This document shows positions 45,401 to 52,940 of a stretch of 62,450 nucleotides of DNA, piece after piece. The stretch lies in NCBI RefSeq assembly GCF_000374025.1, contig NZ_KB893200.1, forward strand, positions 1 through 62,450, in the 5' to 3' direction. Each line of letters starts with the position of its first letter. Within the stretch, counting starts at the first letter, position 1. This DNA comes from Spirosoma panaciterrae DSM 21099. Lineage in GTDB: Bacteria; Bacteroidota; Bacteroidia; Cytophagales; Spirosomataceae. Below the pieces are notes generated by a model that was not told the origin of the DNA, did no database searches, and saw nothing but the letters and a program-made list of their open reading frames with translations. A program made the translations under genes and the position numbers.

Positions 45401-45944
45401 GACATTTTCGCGAATATCGACCCGTCAGGAGATGACCGCGTCTGTGAGCCTGAATCAGGTGGTTGCAGAAGTACTCGACACGCTCGAAGTAGCTATTGAG
45501 CAGTCGGGTGCGCAGATACAGGTAGGTACGCTACCCAGGATACCGGGCGATGAATCGCAGCTACGGCAACTATTTCAAAATCTGCTTAGCAACTCGCTTA
45601 AATTCCGCAGAGCCGAAACGGTTCCTGTCATAACGATTCAGGCCGAGCGGGTGAAAGCGCAGGAACTGTCTGCATCGGTTCGGCCAGGACGATTGGTGCC
45701 CGATTATCACCAGATCAACGTGTCGGATAATGGGATAGGCTTTGATGAGAAATACATTGATCGAATTTTTCAGGTGTTCCAGCGATTACATACCCGCAAT
45801 GAATTTGCAGGTACAGGTATCGGACTAGCGATTTGTGAGAAAGTTGTTACCAATCACGGTGGAGCGATTACAGCCACTAGTAAGCCTGGGCAGGGAGCTA
45901 CCTTTATTGTCTACTTACCAATTGTCTCTGCGGAGCCGCATTAG
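42414..45944 (+). CDS. Multi-PAS sensor histidine kinase (seven PAS domains)
   Basis: The 1176-residue protein has no signal peptide or transmembrane helix, so it is probably cytoplasmic. Seven PAS-like sensor units can be counted by the repeated opening (RF..A or RFR.L). The first is at about residues 22-145, then near 148, 280, 405, 535, 660 and 790. Units 5 and 6 are close relatives (both have HAPVAI or QAPVAI and the ALPEL motif). A coiled segment leads to HisKA with His947 (YIASHDLQEPLRKI, the phytochrome-like type), then HATPase with SDNGIGFDEKY and GTGIGLAICEKV. There is no receiver domain and no response regulator gene beside it, so it is an orphan kinase. Signal and partner are unknown. 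Confidence 0.93.
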   Translation: MLNKVEGNLPSNTDLVTTSELFELLTKATRDAVWHWDLETNSIWWNEGYTQLFGYDLEGEDADGFESWSKHVHPDDKESVVSGIQQVIDEGGKNWSAEYRFQRADGAYAIVLDRGYVLWREGKAIRMVGSMQDITEQVMLQQARVESEERLRFALQSAQLGTWELDPQSGVVKWDRRCQELCGLTDENAVRYDRTLDFIHPADRERVEKAVQWALSPVSGGSYDMSFRTIGANDQKLRWVRFIGQTYFSDTGQPHRFSGVAEDITEEVLAKEKAALSERQARIALEGSGSGSFMIDLQTSEIRYSPAFGRILLGDESENIRWSVFIKHIHPEDKPIRDRAHQQALQTGIINYEARFVWTDKSIHWVKIMGQYQFDADRKPIGVTGIVLDVTEQTEKAKALREAEERFSIAFNNTSTGIAFVDTQANFTLANEAYTRLLGYSVEELCTLNSFELTHPDDRPWNRQLFEEVVQGKRPYFNLVKRYFHKDSSIRWVQLNVTRVADAQDETQSIIIIAHDINERVEAEAKLRASEARIRNIITHAPVAIGILNGRTMVVETANKSMLEIWGKHESIIGLPLIKALPELEGQGFIELLEQVYDSGIAHYGTETLARLYRKGNLEQGYFNFVYAPIHNVAGEVSGIMVVATEVTDQVKAKLALQESEQRFRNLIAQAPVAISLFVGPDMIIDMPNEAMLKLWGKGDVGGMPLAEALPELKGQPFLDILDNVYKTGVEYSAQEAKAELLVDGKMGTYYFNFTYKPLRNAAGEIYAIMDMAIDVSEQVEARRLIEANELRFRTLLEAISQMTWTNTPEGEFTFFNQRWYDYTGLNFDQSRHQGWEATVHPDDWELTRSTFQQALSTGTTFALENRYRRGNDSMYRWHLNRALPIHDESGNVVLWVGTATDIHEQKQWAVSLEEQIEARTEQLVASNYDLRRSNENLEKFAYIASHDLQEPLRKIQSFGDILKAQYTDELGDGVDYLERMQTAASRMSLLIKDLLTFSRISTRQEMTASVSLNQVVAEVLDTLEVAIEQSGAQIQVGTLPRIPGDESQLRQLFQNLLSNSLKFRRAETVPVITIQAERVKAQELSASVRPGRLVPDYHQINVSDNGIGFDEKYIDRIFQVFQRLHTRNEFAGTGIGLAICEKVVTNHGGAITATSKPGQGATFIVYLPIVSAEPH

Positions 45945-45973
45945 CCACTACCTTCTATAGGTTATTTAGCCTG

Positions 45974-46013
45974 AAAAAGCCACCCCTTGCCTCGATGCAG
46001 CGGGTGGCTTTTT
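45974..46013 (+). terminator. Intrinsic terminator of the PAS kinase gene
   Basis: Perfect 12-bp stem (AAAAAGCCACCC at 45974-45985 and GGGTGGCTTTTT at 46002-46013) that ends in a T run, 30 bp after the stop. The rest of 45945-46338 has no gene. Confidence 0.85.
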
Positions 46014-46338
46014 AATGGGCGATCAGGTCCATGCAGCCCGGCCCTACTTTCTGATGATGTCGACGGGTAGTTAGTTGTAGGGTTCAATCAGGCAGCCAAT
46101 GAATTATTTATACGGCTGGTTAGTCGTTTAATTAGTTGATTGTCAGTGAATAATTGTAGTAGACCGACGGTGGTTAAAAAATAATTCTAAAAATTTTATA
46201 GCCTCATGCAACCTGCCTTCAGGTTTCTTACATCTACCAGTCAAATACCACAAAACGAATACAACCTAACGCGGACCACCGCCTGAACCCTTAAGCCAAT
46301 TCTGTTCCTAAACCCTGAATCTTTAATATACAACCACT

Positions 46339-47043
46339 ATGAACACGTTCAAACACCTCCTCGCCACCGCCCTGATTGCTGCGTCAACTGCTTCGTTCGC
46401 GCAAACCGACTCCACTTCGGTAAGTACTCCCACCATCAAGTCAACCTCGTACCGTTCCTACGAGCGGGTTCGTTCCGATCTGCGCATCTATGTTGGCCTC
46501 AATAGCCTGGGCGGTACACTCCCGGCAGGCTACGAGTTTCGTCCTGTTGGCTCCCGCTTTATTGCCCTGGGTTGGCAGATGCGGATTCCAATAGCGGTTA
46601 GTGGAGCCACAAAGCTTCGTCTGGTAACCGGCCCGGAAGTAGCCTGGAACAACTTCATGTTCGAAGGCCGAAACATGCTGGTCAAGCAGAACAACCAGTT
46701 AGGCATCGAGCAGTCGGATGTTGATTTGCATCGGTCGAAGCTCGTAACCACGCAGCTTAATCTGCCCATGATGCTGAACCTGTCTTTCAAGTCGGGCTTT
46801 TCAATTGCAGCAGGCGCGTATGCAGGGCTTCGTCTCGACAGCTACACAAAAGTAAAACCTGTAGGGGGCTCATCAGTACGTACGCACAATTCCTTCAATC
46901 TGAACCCAGTTCGCTGGGGATGGACCGCCGAGCTGGGTTACCGGGGCCATGCCAAATTATTTGGTCGGTATGAGCCAGGCAGCCCCTTCAAGGCTGGCGA
47001 AGGTCCCGATGCCAGTGTCTGGACTGTCGGTCTCAAATTTTAA
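46339..47043 (+). CDS. Outer-membrane beta-barrel protein (PorT-like)
   Basis: The 234-residue protein has a signal peptide (FKHLLATALIAASTASFA) and repeated amphipathic beta-strands (LRIYVGLNSLGG, FIALGWQMRIPI, LNLPMMLNLSF). It ends VWTVGLKF with a C-terminal aromatic, as barrel proteins do. It resembles outer-membrane beta-barrel proteins of the PorT-like group. The function is unknown. A hairpin follows the stop and precedes the TonB-receptor-like gene. Confidence 0.7.
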   Translation: MNTFKHLLATALIAASTASFAQTDSTSVSTPTIKSTSYRSYERVRSDLRIYVGLNSLGGTLPAGYEFRPVGSRFIALGWQMRIPIAVSGATKLRLVTGPEVAWNNFMFEGRNMLVKQNNQLGIEQSDVDLHRSKLVTTQLNLPMMLNLSFKSGFSIAAGAYAGLRLDSYTKVKPVGGSSVRTHNSFNLNPVRWGWTAELGYRGHAKLFGRYEPGSPFKAGEGPDASVWTVGLKF

Positions 47044-47049
47044 GGTCTG

Positions 47050-47131
47050 TTTAGCGGATTCATGAAGCTGTTAAATTCTCATTCCAAGAGTGAATAGGAA
47101 TAAAAGAAGATTGTTTCATGAATCCGCTAAA
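47050..47131 (+). terminator. Hairpin after the beta-barrel gene
   Basis: Perfect 17-bp arms (TTTAGCGGATTCATGAA at 47050-47066 and its complement at 47115-47131) flank a 48-nt loop. The loop is long for a terminator; the arms may belong to a small repeat element. Confidence 0.5.
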
Positions 47132-47278
47132 TTCTGCCTTTAGCGTGCAACACACCCCTCTTTTCGTGTGTCTTTCCGACGAATATCGTTCTTCAGGACA
47201 CCAATCCCCCTTAAAATCCACTCATCCTGCCGTTAAGACCGCTTGTGTAAGAACAGGTACTTTGTGATACCCACTACC

Positions 47279-47286
47279 TACCTTTG
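47279..47286 (+). promoter_or_regulatory. Candidate -7 element of the TonB-receptor-like gene
   Basis: TACCTTTG, a perfect match. The predicted transcript start (about 47293) lies after the in-frame ATG at 47284, so the true start must be the ATG at 47335. Confidence 0.55.
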
Positions 47287-47334
47287 CAATGTACTGAAGC
47301 ACAAGAATTAGGCGACCTTCTAACAACACATACT

Positions 47335-49812
47335 ATGAAAACGATATTTTCCTTCCTCTTACTTAGCCTCCTGACCCTGACAACAACGTTTGGGCAGGCC
47401 CTGACGCGGGGAACCGTCAATGGTCAGGTTGGGACATCGGCTGGAAAAGCCCTTGAATTTACGACGCTGATGCTGCTAAAAGCGAAAGATTCTACACTGG
47501 TAAAAGGATCGATCAGCGATATTGACGGGAAATATACCTTCCAGAATGTTGGCGCTGGTCGGTATCTGGTAGCGGCTCAACAGATCGGATACCGCAAAAC
47601 GTATAGTGCCCCGTTCGAAATTAGTGAAGCCCAGCCCGCTCTCGAATTGCCGATGCTGACTATGGTCGATGAGACCAAAAACCTGACCGAAGTGAAAGTG
47701 GTAGCTCAAAAGCCGTTCATTGAGCAACAGGTAGACCGAACGGTGATGAACGTTGAAAACAGCATCGTAGCCAGTGGCAATACCGCCCTGGAAGTCCTGG
47801 AAAAAGCCCCTGGTGTGACCATTGACCGCCAGAACGACCAGATACAGTTGAAAGGAAAGGCGGGCGTCATCGTGTACATCGACGGGAAGCAAACGTACCT
47901 GTCGCAGCAGGAAGTATCGAACCTGCTGAAAAACACGCCCAGCGATAACATTGCCTCGATTGAAATTATCACGAATCCCGGCTCCAAATACGATGCGGCC
48001 GGTAACTCGGGGATCATCAACATCAAAATGAAGAAAAATAAGAACTTCGGTACCAACGGTAACTTCATTATCGGGACCGGGTACGGATGGGTGAAAAACC
48101 TGGCTGGTGCCCGCGACGATCTGCCGAAATTCAACACATCCATCAACCTGAACCATCGCGAGGGGAAGGTCAATCTCTTTGGTAATTATAGTTACGTGAA
48201 CCGTGAAAGCTCACAAAGCAATGAGTTAAACCGGGTGATTCCGTTCAATGGTAAGAACACCTATTTCGACCAGTATTCGTTTCGGCCGAACCAGTTTGAA
48301 GGGTATTCTTACAAGGCAGGGATGGATTATTTTATCGACCAGAAAAGCACGATAGGCGTATTGGTAAATGGTTTCTCGAACAATTGGCAATCGGGTGGCC
48401 AGAATAATACCATGATCAGCGACGATAACCGGGTCTTGACCAGTAAGGCCATTACCCAAACCAGCATGGGCAACAAAATGTCGAACATCACCACGAACCT
48501 CAACTATAAATATGACATGGGGAAAGGCCGTGAGTGGACCATCGACGCCGACTACGTGCATTATGGCGGTATGAATACCAACAACTTAAGCACTGCCTAT
48601 ACTAATGCGGACAACCTTCCCACCCGGTTGAACCAGGATGTTCGGAACAACATGCCGTCGACCATCAATATCATGGCTTTCAAAACGGATTATGTACTAC
48701 CGACGAAGAAAGGTAAATGGGAAATGGGTCTGAAGAGTAGCTATGTAAAGGCCGACAACAATAGCCTTTATGATACCTTGCAGCAGGAAACCAAAAAATG
48801 GTTGCCCGATGCCAGTCGCTCAAATCAGTTTAAGTACGACGAGAATATCAACGCCGGTTATATAAACTACGCTGGAAAAGTGGGCAAAACGAAGGTTCAG
48901 ATGGGATTACGGGCCGAACATACCCACTCAATCGGTACGTCGGTAACGCTGAACCAAACGGTGGATCGGAACTATCTGAACCTGTTCCCAACGCTGTTTT
49001 TATCGCGCCAGCTGGATACCAACAACGTCCTGAACTTCTCCTATAGCCGCCGGATCGACCGTCCGGATTACCAGAACCTTAACCCATTTGTGTTCTATCT
49101 GGACCCATACACCTATCAGCAGGGTAATCCGTTTCTGCGGCCACAATATACCAACGCGGTTGAACTGACACACGTATTCAAAAATGCCTTTACAACCTCG
49201 TTGAGCTTTAGCCGTACATCGGACTTCATCAACCGGGAAACGCCCCGGCAGATTGCTTCGGAGAATATCACCTACGTGACTCCCGAAAACCTGGGTAACA
49301 TGGACAATCTGAGCCTGAATGTAAGCTTCCCCGTAACGGTTACGAGATGGTGGCGGATGCAGAACAACATTAACGCCTATTACCAGCACTACCAGACCTA
49401 TTATTCGGGAGCCCCTTACGAAGTGAAGATCGGAGCGTACAATTTATACACCTCGCAAAACTTCACTCTAAGTAAAAGCGTATCGGCCGAAGTATCGGGA
49501 TGGTACAACTCGGCATCGCAATATGGCTTCTATCGGGCACAGCCCATGGGCGCTTTCAATGTAGGCGTGCAAAAGAAAATGATGGATGGAAAGGGTAGTT
49601 TGAAGCTGAACGTGAGCGATCCATTCTGGCTGAATCAGTTCAATGGTCGGGCAGTCGTTCAGGACATTAACTTCCGGGTAGTATCGCGCTGGGAAAGCCG
49701 TCGAATCATGCTAACCTTCTCGTATCGATTTGGTAATCAGAACGTGAAGAACGCCCGTCAACGCAACTCAGCTACCTCGGCCGAACAAAACCGGGTAGGA
49801 GCACAGAATTGA
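47335..49812 (+). CDS. TonB-dependent-receptor-like outer-membrane protein (OMP_b-brl_3 type)
   Basis: From the ATG at 47335 the protein has 825 residues and starts with a signal peptide (MKTIFSFLLLSLLTLTTTFG). It continues with a carboxypeptidase-regulatory-like domain (GTVNGQVGTSAGKALEFTTL, about 25-110), a plug-like segment (ALEVLEKAPGVTIDRQNDQI, then IEIITNPGSKYDAAGNSGII), and a large outer-membrane barrel (SRRIDRPDYQNLNPFVFYLD is a family hallmark). The plug and barrel match the OMP_b-brl_3 family, common in Bacteroidota and of unclear transport substrate. There is no SusD partner. An intrinsic terminator follows. Confidence 0.9.
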   Translation: MKTIFSFLLLSLLTLTTTFGQALTRGTVNGQVGTSAGKALEFTTLMLLKAKDSTLVKGSISDIDGKYTFQNVGAGRYLVAAQQIGYRKTYSAPFEISEAQPALELPMLTMVDETKNLTEVKVVAQKPFIEQQVDRTVMNVENSIVASGNTALEVLEKAPGVTIDRQNDQIQLKGKAGVIVYIDGKQTYLSQQEVSNLLKNTPSDNIASIEIITNPGSKYDAAGNSGIINIKMKKNKNFGTNGNFIIGTGYGWVKNLAGARDDLPKFNTSINLNHREGKVNLFGNYSYVNRESSQSNELNRVIPFNGKNTYFDQYSFRPNQFEGYSYKAGMDYFIDQKSTIGVLVNGFSNNWQSGGQNNTMISDDNRVLTSKAITQTSMGNKMSNITTNLNYKYDMGKGREWTIDADYVHYGGMNTNNLSTAYTNADNLPTRLNQDVRNNMPSTINIMAFKTDYVLPTKKGKWEMGLKSSYVKADNNSLYDTLQQETKKWLPDASRSNQFKYDENINAGYINYAGKVGKTKVQMGLRAEHTHSIGTSVTLNQTVDRNYLNLFPTLFLSRQLDTNNVLNFSYSRRIDRPDYQNLNPFVFYLDPYTYQQGNPFLRPQYTNAVELTHVFKNAFTTSLSFSRTSDFINRETPRQIASENITYVTPENLGNMDNLSLNVSFPVTVTRWWRMQNNINAYYQHYQTYYSGAPYEVKIGAYNLYTSQNFTLSKSVSAEVSGWYNSASQYGFYRAQPMGAFNVGVQKKMMDGKGSLKLNVSDPFWLNQFNGRAVVQDINFRVVSRWESRRIMLTFSYRFGNQNVKNARQRNSATSAEQNRVGAQN

Positions 49813-49903
49813 TATGTAAAATATGATACATGATGTATTTTTGTGGGTAATTACTTCATGCATCATACATAAAAACGGACTTAGTTTAGGTTAAGAAAAC
49901 GCG

Positions 49904-49936
49904 AAAGCCAGCCCCACGTTGAGGACTGGCTTTTTT
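49904..49936 (+). terminator. Intrinsic terminator of the TonB-receptor-like gene
   Basis: AAAGCCAG (49904-49911) pairs with CTGGCTTT (49926-49933), followed by more T. It lies 92 bp after the stop and only 11 bp from the 3' end of the tRNA gene on the other strand. Confidence 0.75.
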
Positions 49937-49946
49937 GTGTGCTTAG

Positions 49947-50018
49947 TGGCTTTATAGGGACTCGAACCCCAACCAACAGTTCCGAAGACTGTGATGCTAT
50001 CCATTACACCATAAAGCC
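49947..50018 (-). tRNA. tRNA-Arg (anticodon TCG)
   Basis: Minus strand, 72 nt. The acceptor arm GGCTTTA pairs with TAAAGCC, followed by discriminator A. The D-loop is GTGTAATGGATAGC, the anticodon stem is ACAGT/ACTGT with loop CTTCGGA, and the T-arm loop is GTTCGAGTC. The loop reads anticodon TCG, for CGA codons. CCA is not encoded. The isotype was read by eye from the anticodon; other identity elements were not tested. Confidence 0.88.
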
Positions 50019-50025
50019 AAGCCCA

Positions 50026-50033
50026 CAAAAGTA
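50026..50033 (-). promoter_or_regulatory. Promoter -7 element of the tRNA-Arg gene
   Basis: TACTTTTG on the minus strand, a perfect TAnnTTTG match just 8 bp before the 5' end of the tRNA. Confidence 0.6.
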
Positions 50034-50241
50034 CACTTTTCTGCGGAAGTGTAAAAATGCAGCCCTGATGTATTTGTAATTTCCTTGAAAAGATGAATAA
50101 ATAGAATAGATAATGCGCGTATAATATTTTTTTAATCTACATTAAAAAGTGGCCTCTTTACTCTTTTGTATGTAAAGATTAACATAGTATATATATAACT
50201 ATCCAAATAGAAAATAAACTGGTTTACAGTGTACTTACGTA

Positions 50242-50273
50242 TTGGTATGTGTGGGCCAGGCTTAGTATATTTA
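50242..50273 (+). promoter_or_regulatory. Candidate promoter of the 107-aa gene
   Basis: TTGG (50242-50245), 20 bp, TATATTTA (50266-50273); one mismatch in each element. The predicted start near 50280 supports translation from the ATG at 50304. Confidence 0.4.
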
Positions 50274-50303
50274 CCGTTAACCTCACCAGTTTATGTATGT
50301 AAG

Positions 50304-50627
50304 ATGGCTACTCAACCCAACATAGAACTACTTAAACAGTACATCAAAACGTTAATAGCGCCAGACGCTATTTTTCCGGGCATTGCCCCACGGCAGTTTG
50401 AGAACGAGTTTAGTCGGACAGAGTTAGAGGCTATTTATTTTTGCCTGACTTTTGTCGTTAAGCAGGCAAATCCGGTGAATCATCAAGCATTAATTTCGGG
50501 TTTTAAGCGAGTCCATAAGCCTAATCTAGCCATGCATTGGTTTTTAAGGGCCTTCTGGCGGCAGCTTGTTTCCATCATCTACATCCACTCGTTTCAAACT
50601 AAACATTTTTATTTGCCAATGAATTAG
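50304..50627 (+). CDS. Small protein of unknown function (107 aa)
   Basis: Starting at the ATG at 50304 the product is MATQPNIELLKQYIKTLIAP and continues as a mostly helical, soluble protein with aromatic and basic residues at the end. The in-frame ATG at 50229 lies before the candidate promoter and adds unlikely residues. No family was recognised. The gene stands alone, followed by about 235 bp without a gene (50628-50863) that holds the promoter of the next gene. Confidence 0.55.
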   Translation: MATQPNIELLKQYIKTLIAPDAIFPGIAPRQFENEFSRTELEAIYFCLTFVVKQANPVNHQALISGFKRVHKPNLAMHWFLRAFWRQLVSIIYIHSFQTKHFYLPMN

Positions 50628-50797
50628 TACGTTTTGAGATCACCTGTGGTTAATTGCTTTCAGGTATTTACTGGTGATGCGACGACTGCCTAAGAGGAGT
50701 CGTAGGCACTCAGATTTTGCTCCAGACGAAGCTTCATTTGATAATGTACACGCATAGATAATAATTTGGTAAAACCATTTTCGTTTATGAAAACGTC

Positions 50798-50827
50798 TTG
50801 GTTAATCGGCTATAATCCCTATTTTTG
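50798..50827 (+). promoter_or_regulatory. Promoter of the alpha-E gene
   Basis: TTGG (50798-50801), 18 bp, TATTTTTG (50820-50827). The -7 element is perfect. Transcription starting near 50834 rules out the ATG at 50825 and supports the one at 50864. Confidence 0.6.
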
Positions 50828-50863
50828 TTGGCAATACCCGGTTTTACCCCAACTTTATATTTT

Positions 50864-51826
50864 ATGCTAAGTCGCGTTGCTAACTCAGTTTATTGGATGC
50901 ACCGCTATATTGAACGGGCCGAAAATTATGCTCGTTTCATGAGTGTGAATTTCAATCTGGCTCTCGATTTACCGCCAAATGTTGATCAGCAATGGGAACC
51001 GTTACTGACTGCTACGGCTGATAATGAGCGGTTTAAAAAATATTATTCAGACCCTACACGTGAGAATGTCATCCATTTTATGACATTCGATAAGCGCAAT
51101 CCTAACTCGATCGTATCCTGCCTGAGTGATGCCCGCGAAAACGCTCGTACCATTCGGGAGGTTATTTCTAAGGAGATGTGGGAACACCTTAATACGTTCT
51201 ACCTGATGGTGCGTGATACGTCGCCCAAGCAGCAGTGGGAACAGACCCAGACGCAAAATTTTTTCACGGAAATACGAAACAGCATACAGCTTTTTTACGG
51301 AATCATTGATGCAACGATTACCCGCAATGAGGCCTGGCACTTCGGGCGTTTGGGGCGTTTTTTGGAGCGCGCCGATAAAACATCCCGGTTTCTGGATGTG
51401 AAGTATTTCACCCTTTTGCCTGAAATAGAACTGGTTGGATCAACCATTGATTTAATGCTCTGGTCGGCAGTTTTAAAATCCGTTAGTGCGTATAACATGC
51501 ATCGTCAGCAATATCGGTCACTGACCCCAGCCAGCATTGTCGAGTTTCTGATTTTAGATAAAATGTTTCCACGGGCTGTGGCTCATTGCATTCGGCAGGC
51601 CGAGTTGTCTCTCTATGAAATTTCGGGCAATAACATCACACAGGGTTTTGGGAATTCAGCCGAGCGGATGTTGTCGAAATTAAGAACCGATATTGAGTTC
51701 ACTGAAACGGCCGATATCTTCAAAACAGGGCTGCACCAATACCTCGATAATTTCCAGACGCGTACCAACAGCGTTGGAGATGCTATTTTCCAAACTTACT
51801 TCGATTTAAAGCCGATCGAGGTCTAA
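50864..51826 (+). CDS. Alpha-E domain protein (DUF403)
   Basis: A 320-residue, largely helical protein that begins MLSRVANSVYWMHRYIERAE, the family signature. It continues with TIREVISKEMWEHLN and FGRLGRFLERADKTSRFLDV, which are conserved family motifs. In most genomes the gene sits next to a circularly permuted ATP-grasp gene and a transglutaminase-like gene, and the set is thought to build a peptide-like product. Neither partner is in this window, so the gene is isolated here. Its function is unproven. A long hairpin terminator follows. Confidence 0.9.
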   Translation: MLSRVANSVYWMHRYIERAENYARFMSVNFNLALDLPPNVDQQWEPLLTATADNERFKKYYSDPTRENVIHFMTFDKRNPNSIVSCLSDARENARTIREVISKEMWEHLNTFYLMVRDTSPKQQWEQTQTQNFFTEIRNSIQLFYGIIDATITRNEAWHFGRLGRFLERADKTSRFLDVKYFTLLPEIELVGSTIDLMLWSAVLKSVSAYNMHRQQYRSLTPASIVEFLILDKMFPRAVAHCIRQAELSLYEISGNNITQGFGNSAERMLSKLRTDIEFTETADIFKTGLHQYLDNFQTRTNSVGDAIFQTYFDLKPIEV

Positions 51827-51827
51827 T

Positions 51828-51917
51828 CTAAAGTGTAAACGTGCGAAAGAGAGAAAGCGTGATAATAGCTTGCATCAGCATTTCACGCTTTCTCTCTTTC
51901 GCACGTTTACGCTTTAG
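51828..51917. terminator. Bidirectional long hairpin between convergent genes
   Basis: Arms 51828-51862 and 51883-51917 pair over 35 bp with a single G-U-type mismatch and a 20-nt loop. The left arm starts 2 bp after the alpha-E stop and the right arm contains the stop codon (51914-51916) of the opposite gene. It serves both transcripts. Confidence 0.8.
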
Positions 51918-52687
51918 TAAAATATGGGAAACGTTAGGGCTAGATACGCCATACCGGCTCGGTGGCGGAACCGATTGTTGTTGGCAATAACGTCGCGGTT
52001 GGATACCGTTGTTTCGGTAACCAGCCATTGATAGCCTGCCTTGACCGCCAGACGTTGCGAAACATGAATACGGGCATAGATTTCGGTTGCCAGTGTACCA
52101 ATGTCGTTATCACCTAACAGACGTACATTGAAGCGGCTGGGCGATGCTTTTTGAAAAACATTGTTCCCCTGGAAGTAGACGTTGATCGAATCGGCACCCG
52201 ATGCCGAATGAAGGGTAAATTGTCCCGTCGAGGATTTATAGCGACCTGTACGCGATTTTCCGATGGTTAACCCTAACAAATCGGCACTGGCCCCAATTTC
52301 AACCTTACCCAGATTGATTTGCGCCCGAACACCAACATTGAGCGACGTCATGGTTACATAATCGTACCGGATGGTATCGATATTCTTGACGACAAGTGGA
52401 GCGCCGAGGGCCGCAAAGCCCGATTTTTCGCGGGTAAGGCGGGCCGGGGCTGTGTAATAATCCAGATTATCGCCGTAAAAGGCACCCAGTCGCAGGGTCC
52501 AACCCAATGAGAACAATTTTCGTTCGCCTACATTAAGCATTTGGTAGTAGGCAATGGATGGGTGATAATGATCGGTGGAATAAGCCATTCCCAAATCATA
52601 GCCACTACTAAGGCGGGCCGCTACCGGCGATTGGGCAAAGCTATACGTCGAAATAAGGAGCAAAAACGGAATCAGAACTTTCTTCAT
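51914..52687 (-). CDS. Outer-membrane beta-barrel protein of unknown function (257 aa)
   Basis: The protein has a signal peptide (MKKVLIPFLLLISTYSFAQ) and beta-strands of barrel type through the chain. It ends AYLALTFPIFY with aromatic residues, as an outer-membrane barrel does. No named family was recognised. Its stop codon lies inside the right arm of the long hairpin. No other gene shares its transcript. Confidence 0.65.
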   Translation of the reverse strand: MKKVLIPFLLLISTYSFAQSPVAARLSSGYDLGMAYSTDHYHPSIAYYQMLNVGERKLFSLGWTLRLGAFYGDNLDYYTAPARLTREKSGFAALGAPLVVKNIDTIRYDYVTMTSLNVGVRAQINLGKVEIGASADLLGLTIGKSRTGRYKSSTGQFTLHSASGADSINVYFQGNNVFQKASPSRFNVRLLGDNDIGTLATEIYARIHVSQRLAVKAGYQWLVTETTVSNRDVIANNNRFRHRAGMAYLALTFPIFY

Positions 52688-52896
52688 GCAGACAAATCAG
52701 GCTGTTCGAGCAGGCAAAGTTATATGGATTCGACATTATCAGGTTAATCTGTTACTAACTGGCTTTTGACAGACCAACTATTTTGAGCTGCGAACCGCTG
52801 TATTTCCTAACCCGACTTAAGGCTCTGTTGTTTTTCTTCGCGTGGTCAGTTCCGCAAACTATGTACCTGGGAACGTTCAAAATGATTGGCTGAGCA

Positions 52897-52935
52897 CAAA
52901 AAAATGGAGTGAAGCCCTGTTCTTCACTCCATTTT
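52897..52935 (-). terminator. Intrinsic terminator of glgB
   Basis: On the minus strand, a perfect 14-bp stem (plus-strand arms 52901-52914 and 52922-52935) begins 5 bp after the glgB stop and is followed by seven or more U residues. The rest of 52688-52940 holds no gene. Confidence 0.85.
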
Positions 52936-52940
52936 AGAGC

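Noticed and set aside
49813..49885. AT-rich stretch after the TonB-receptor-like gene as a hairpin
   Set aside because: The inverted matches (ATACATGATGTAT-like) are short and broken; the clear terminator is further on at 49904.
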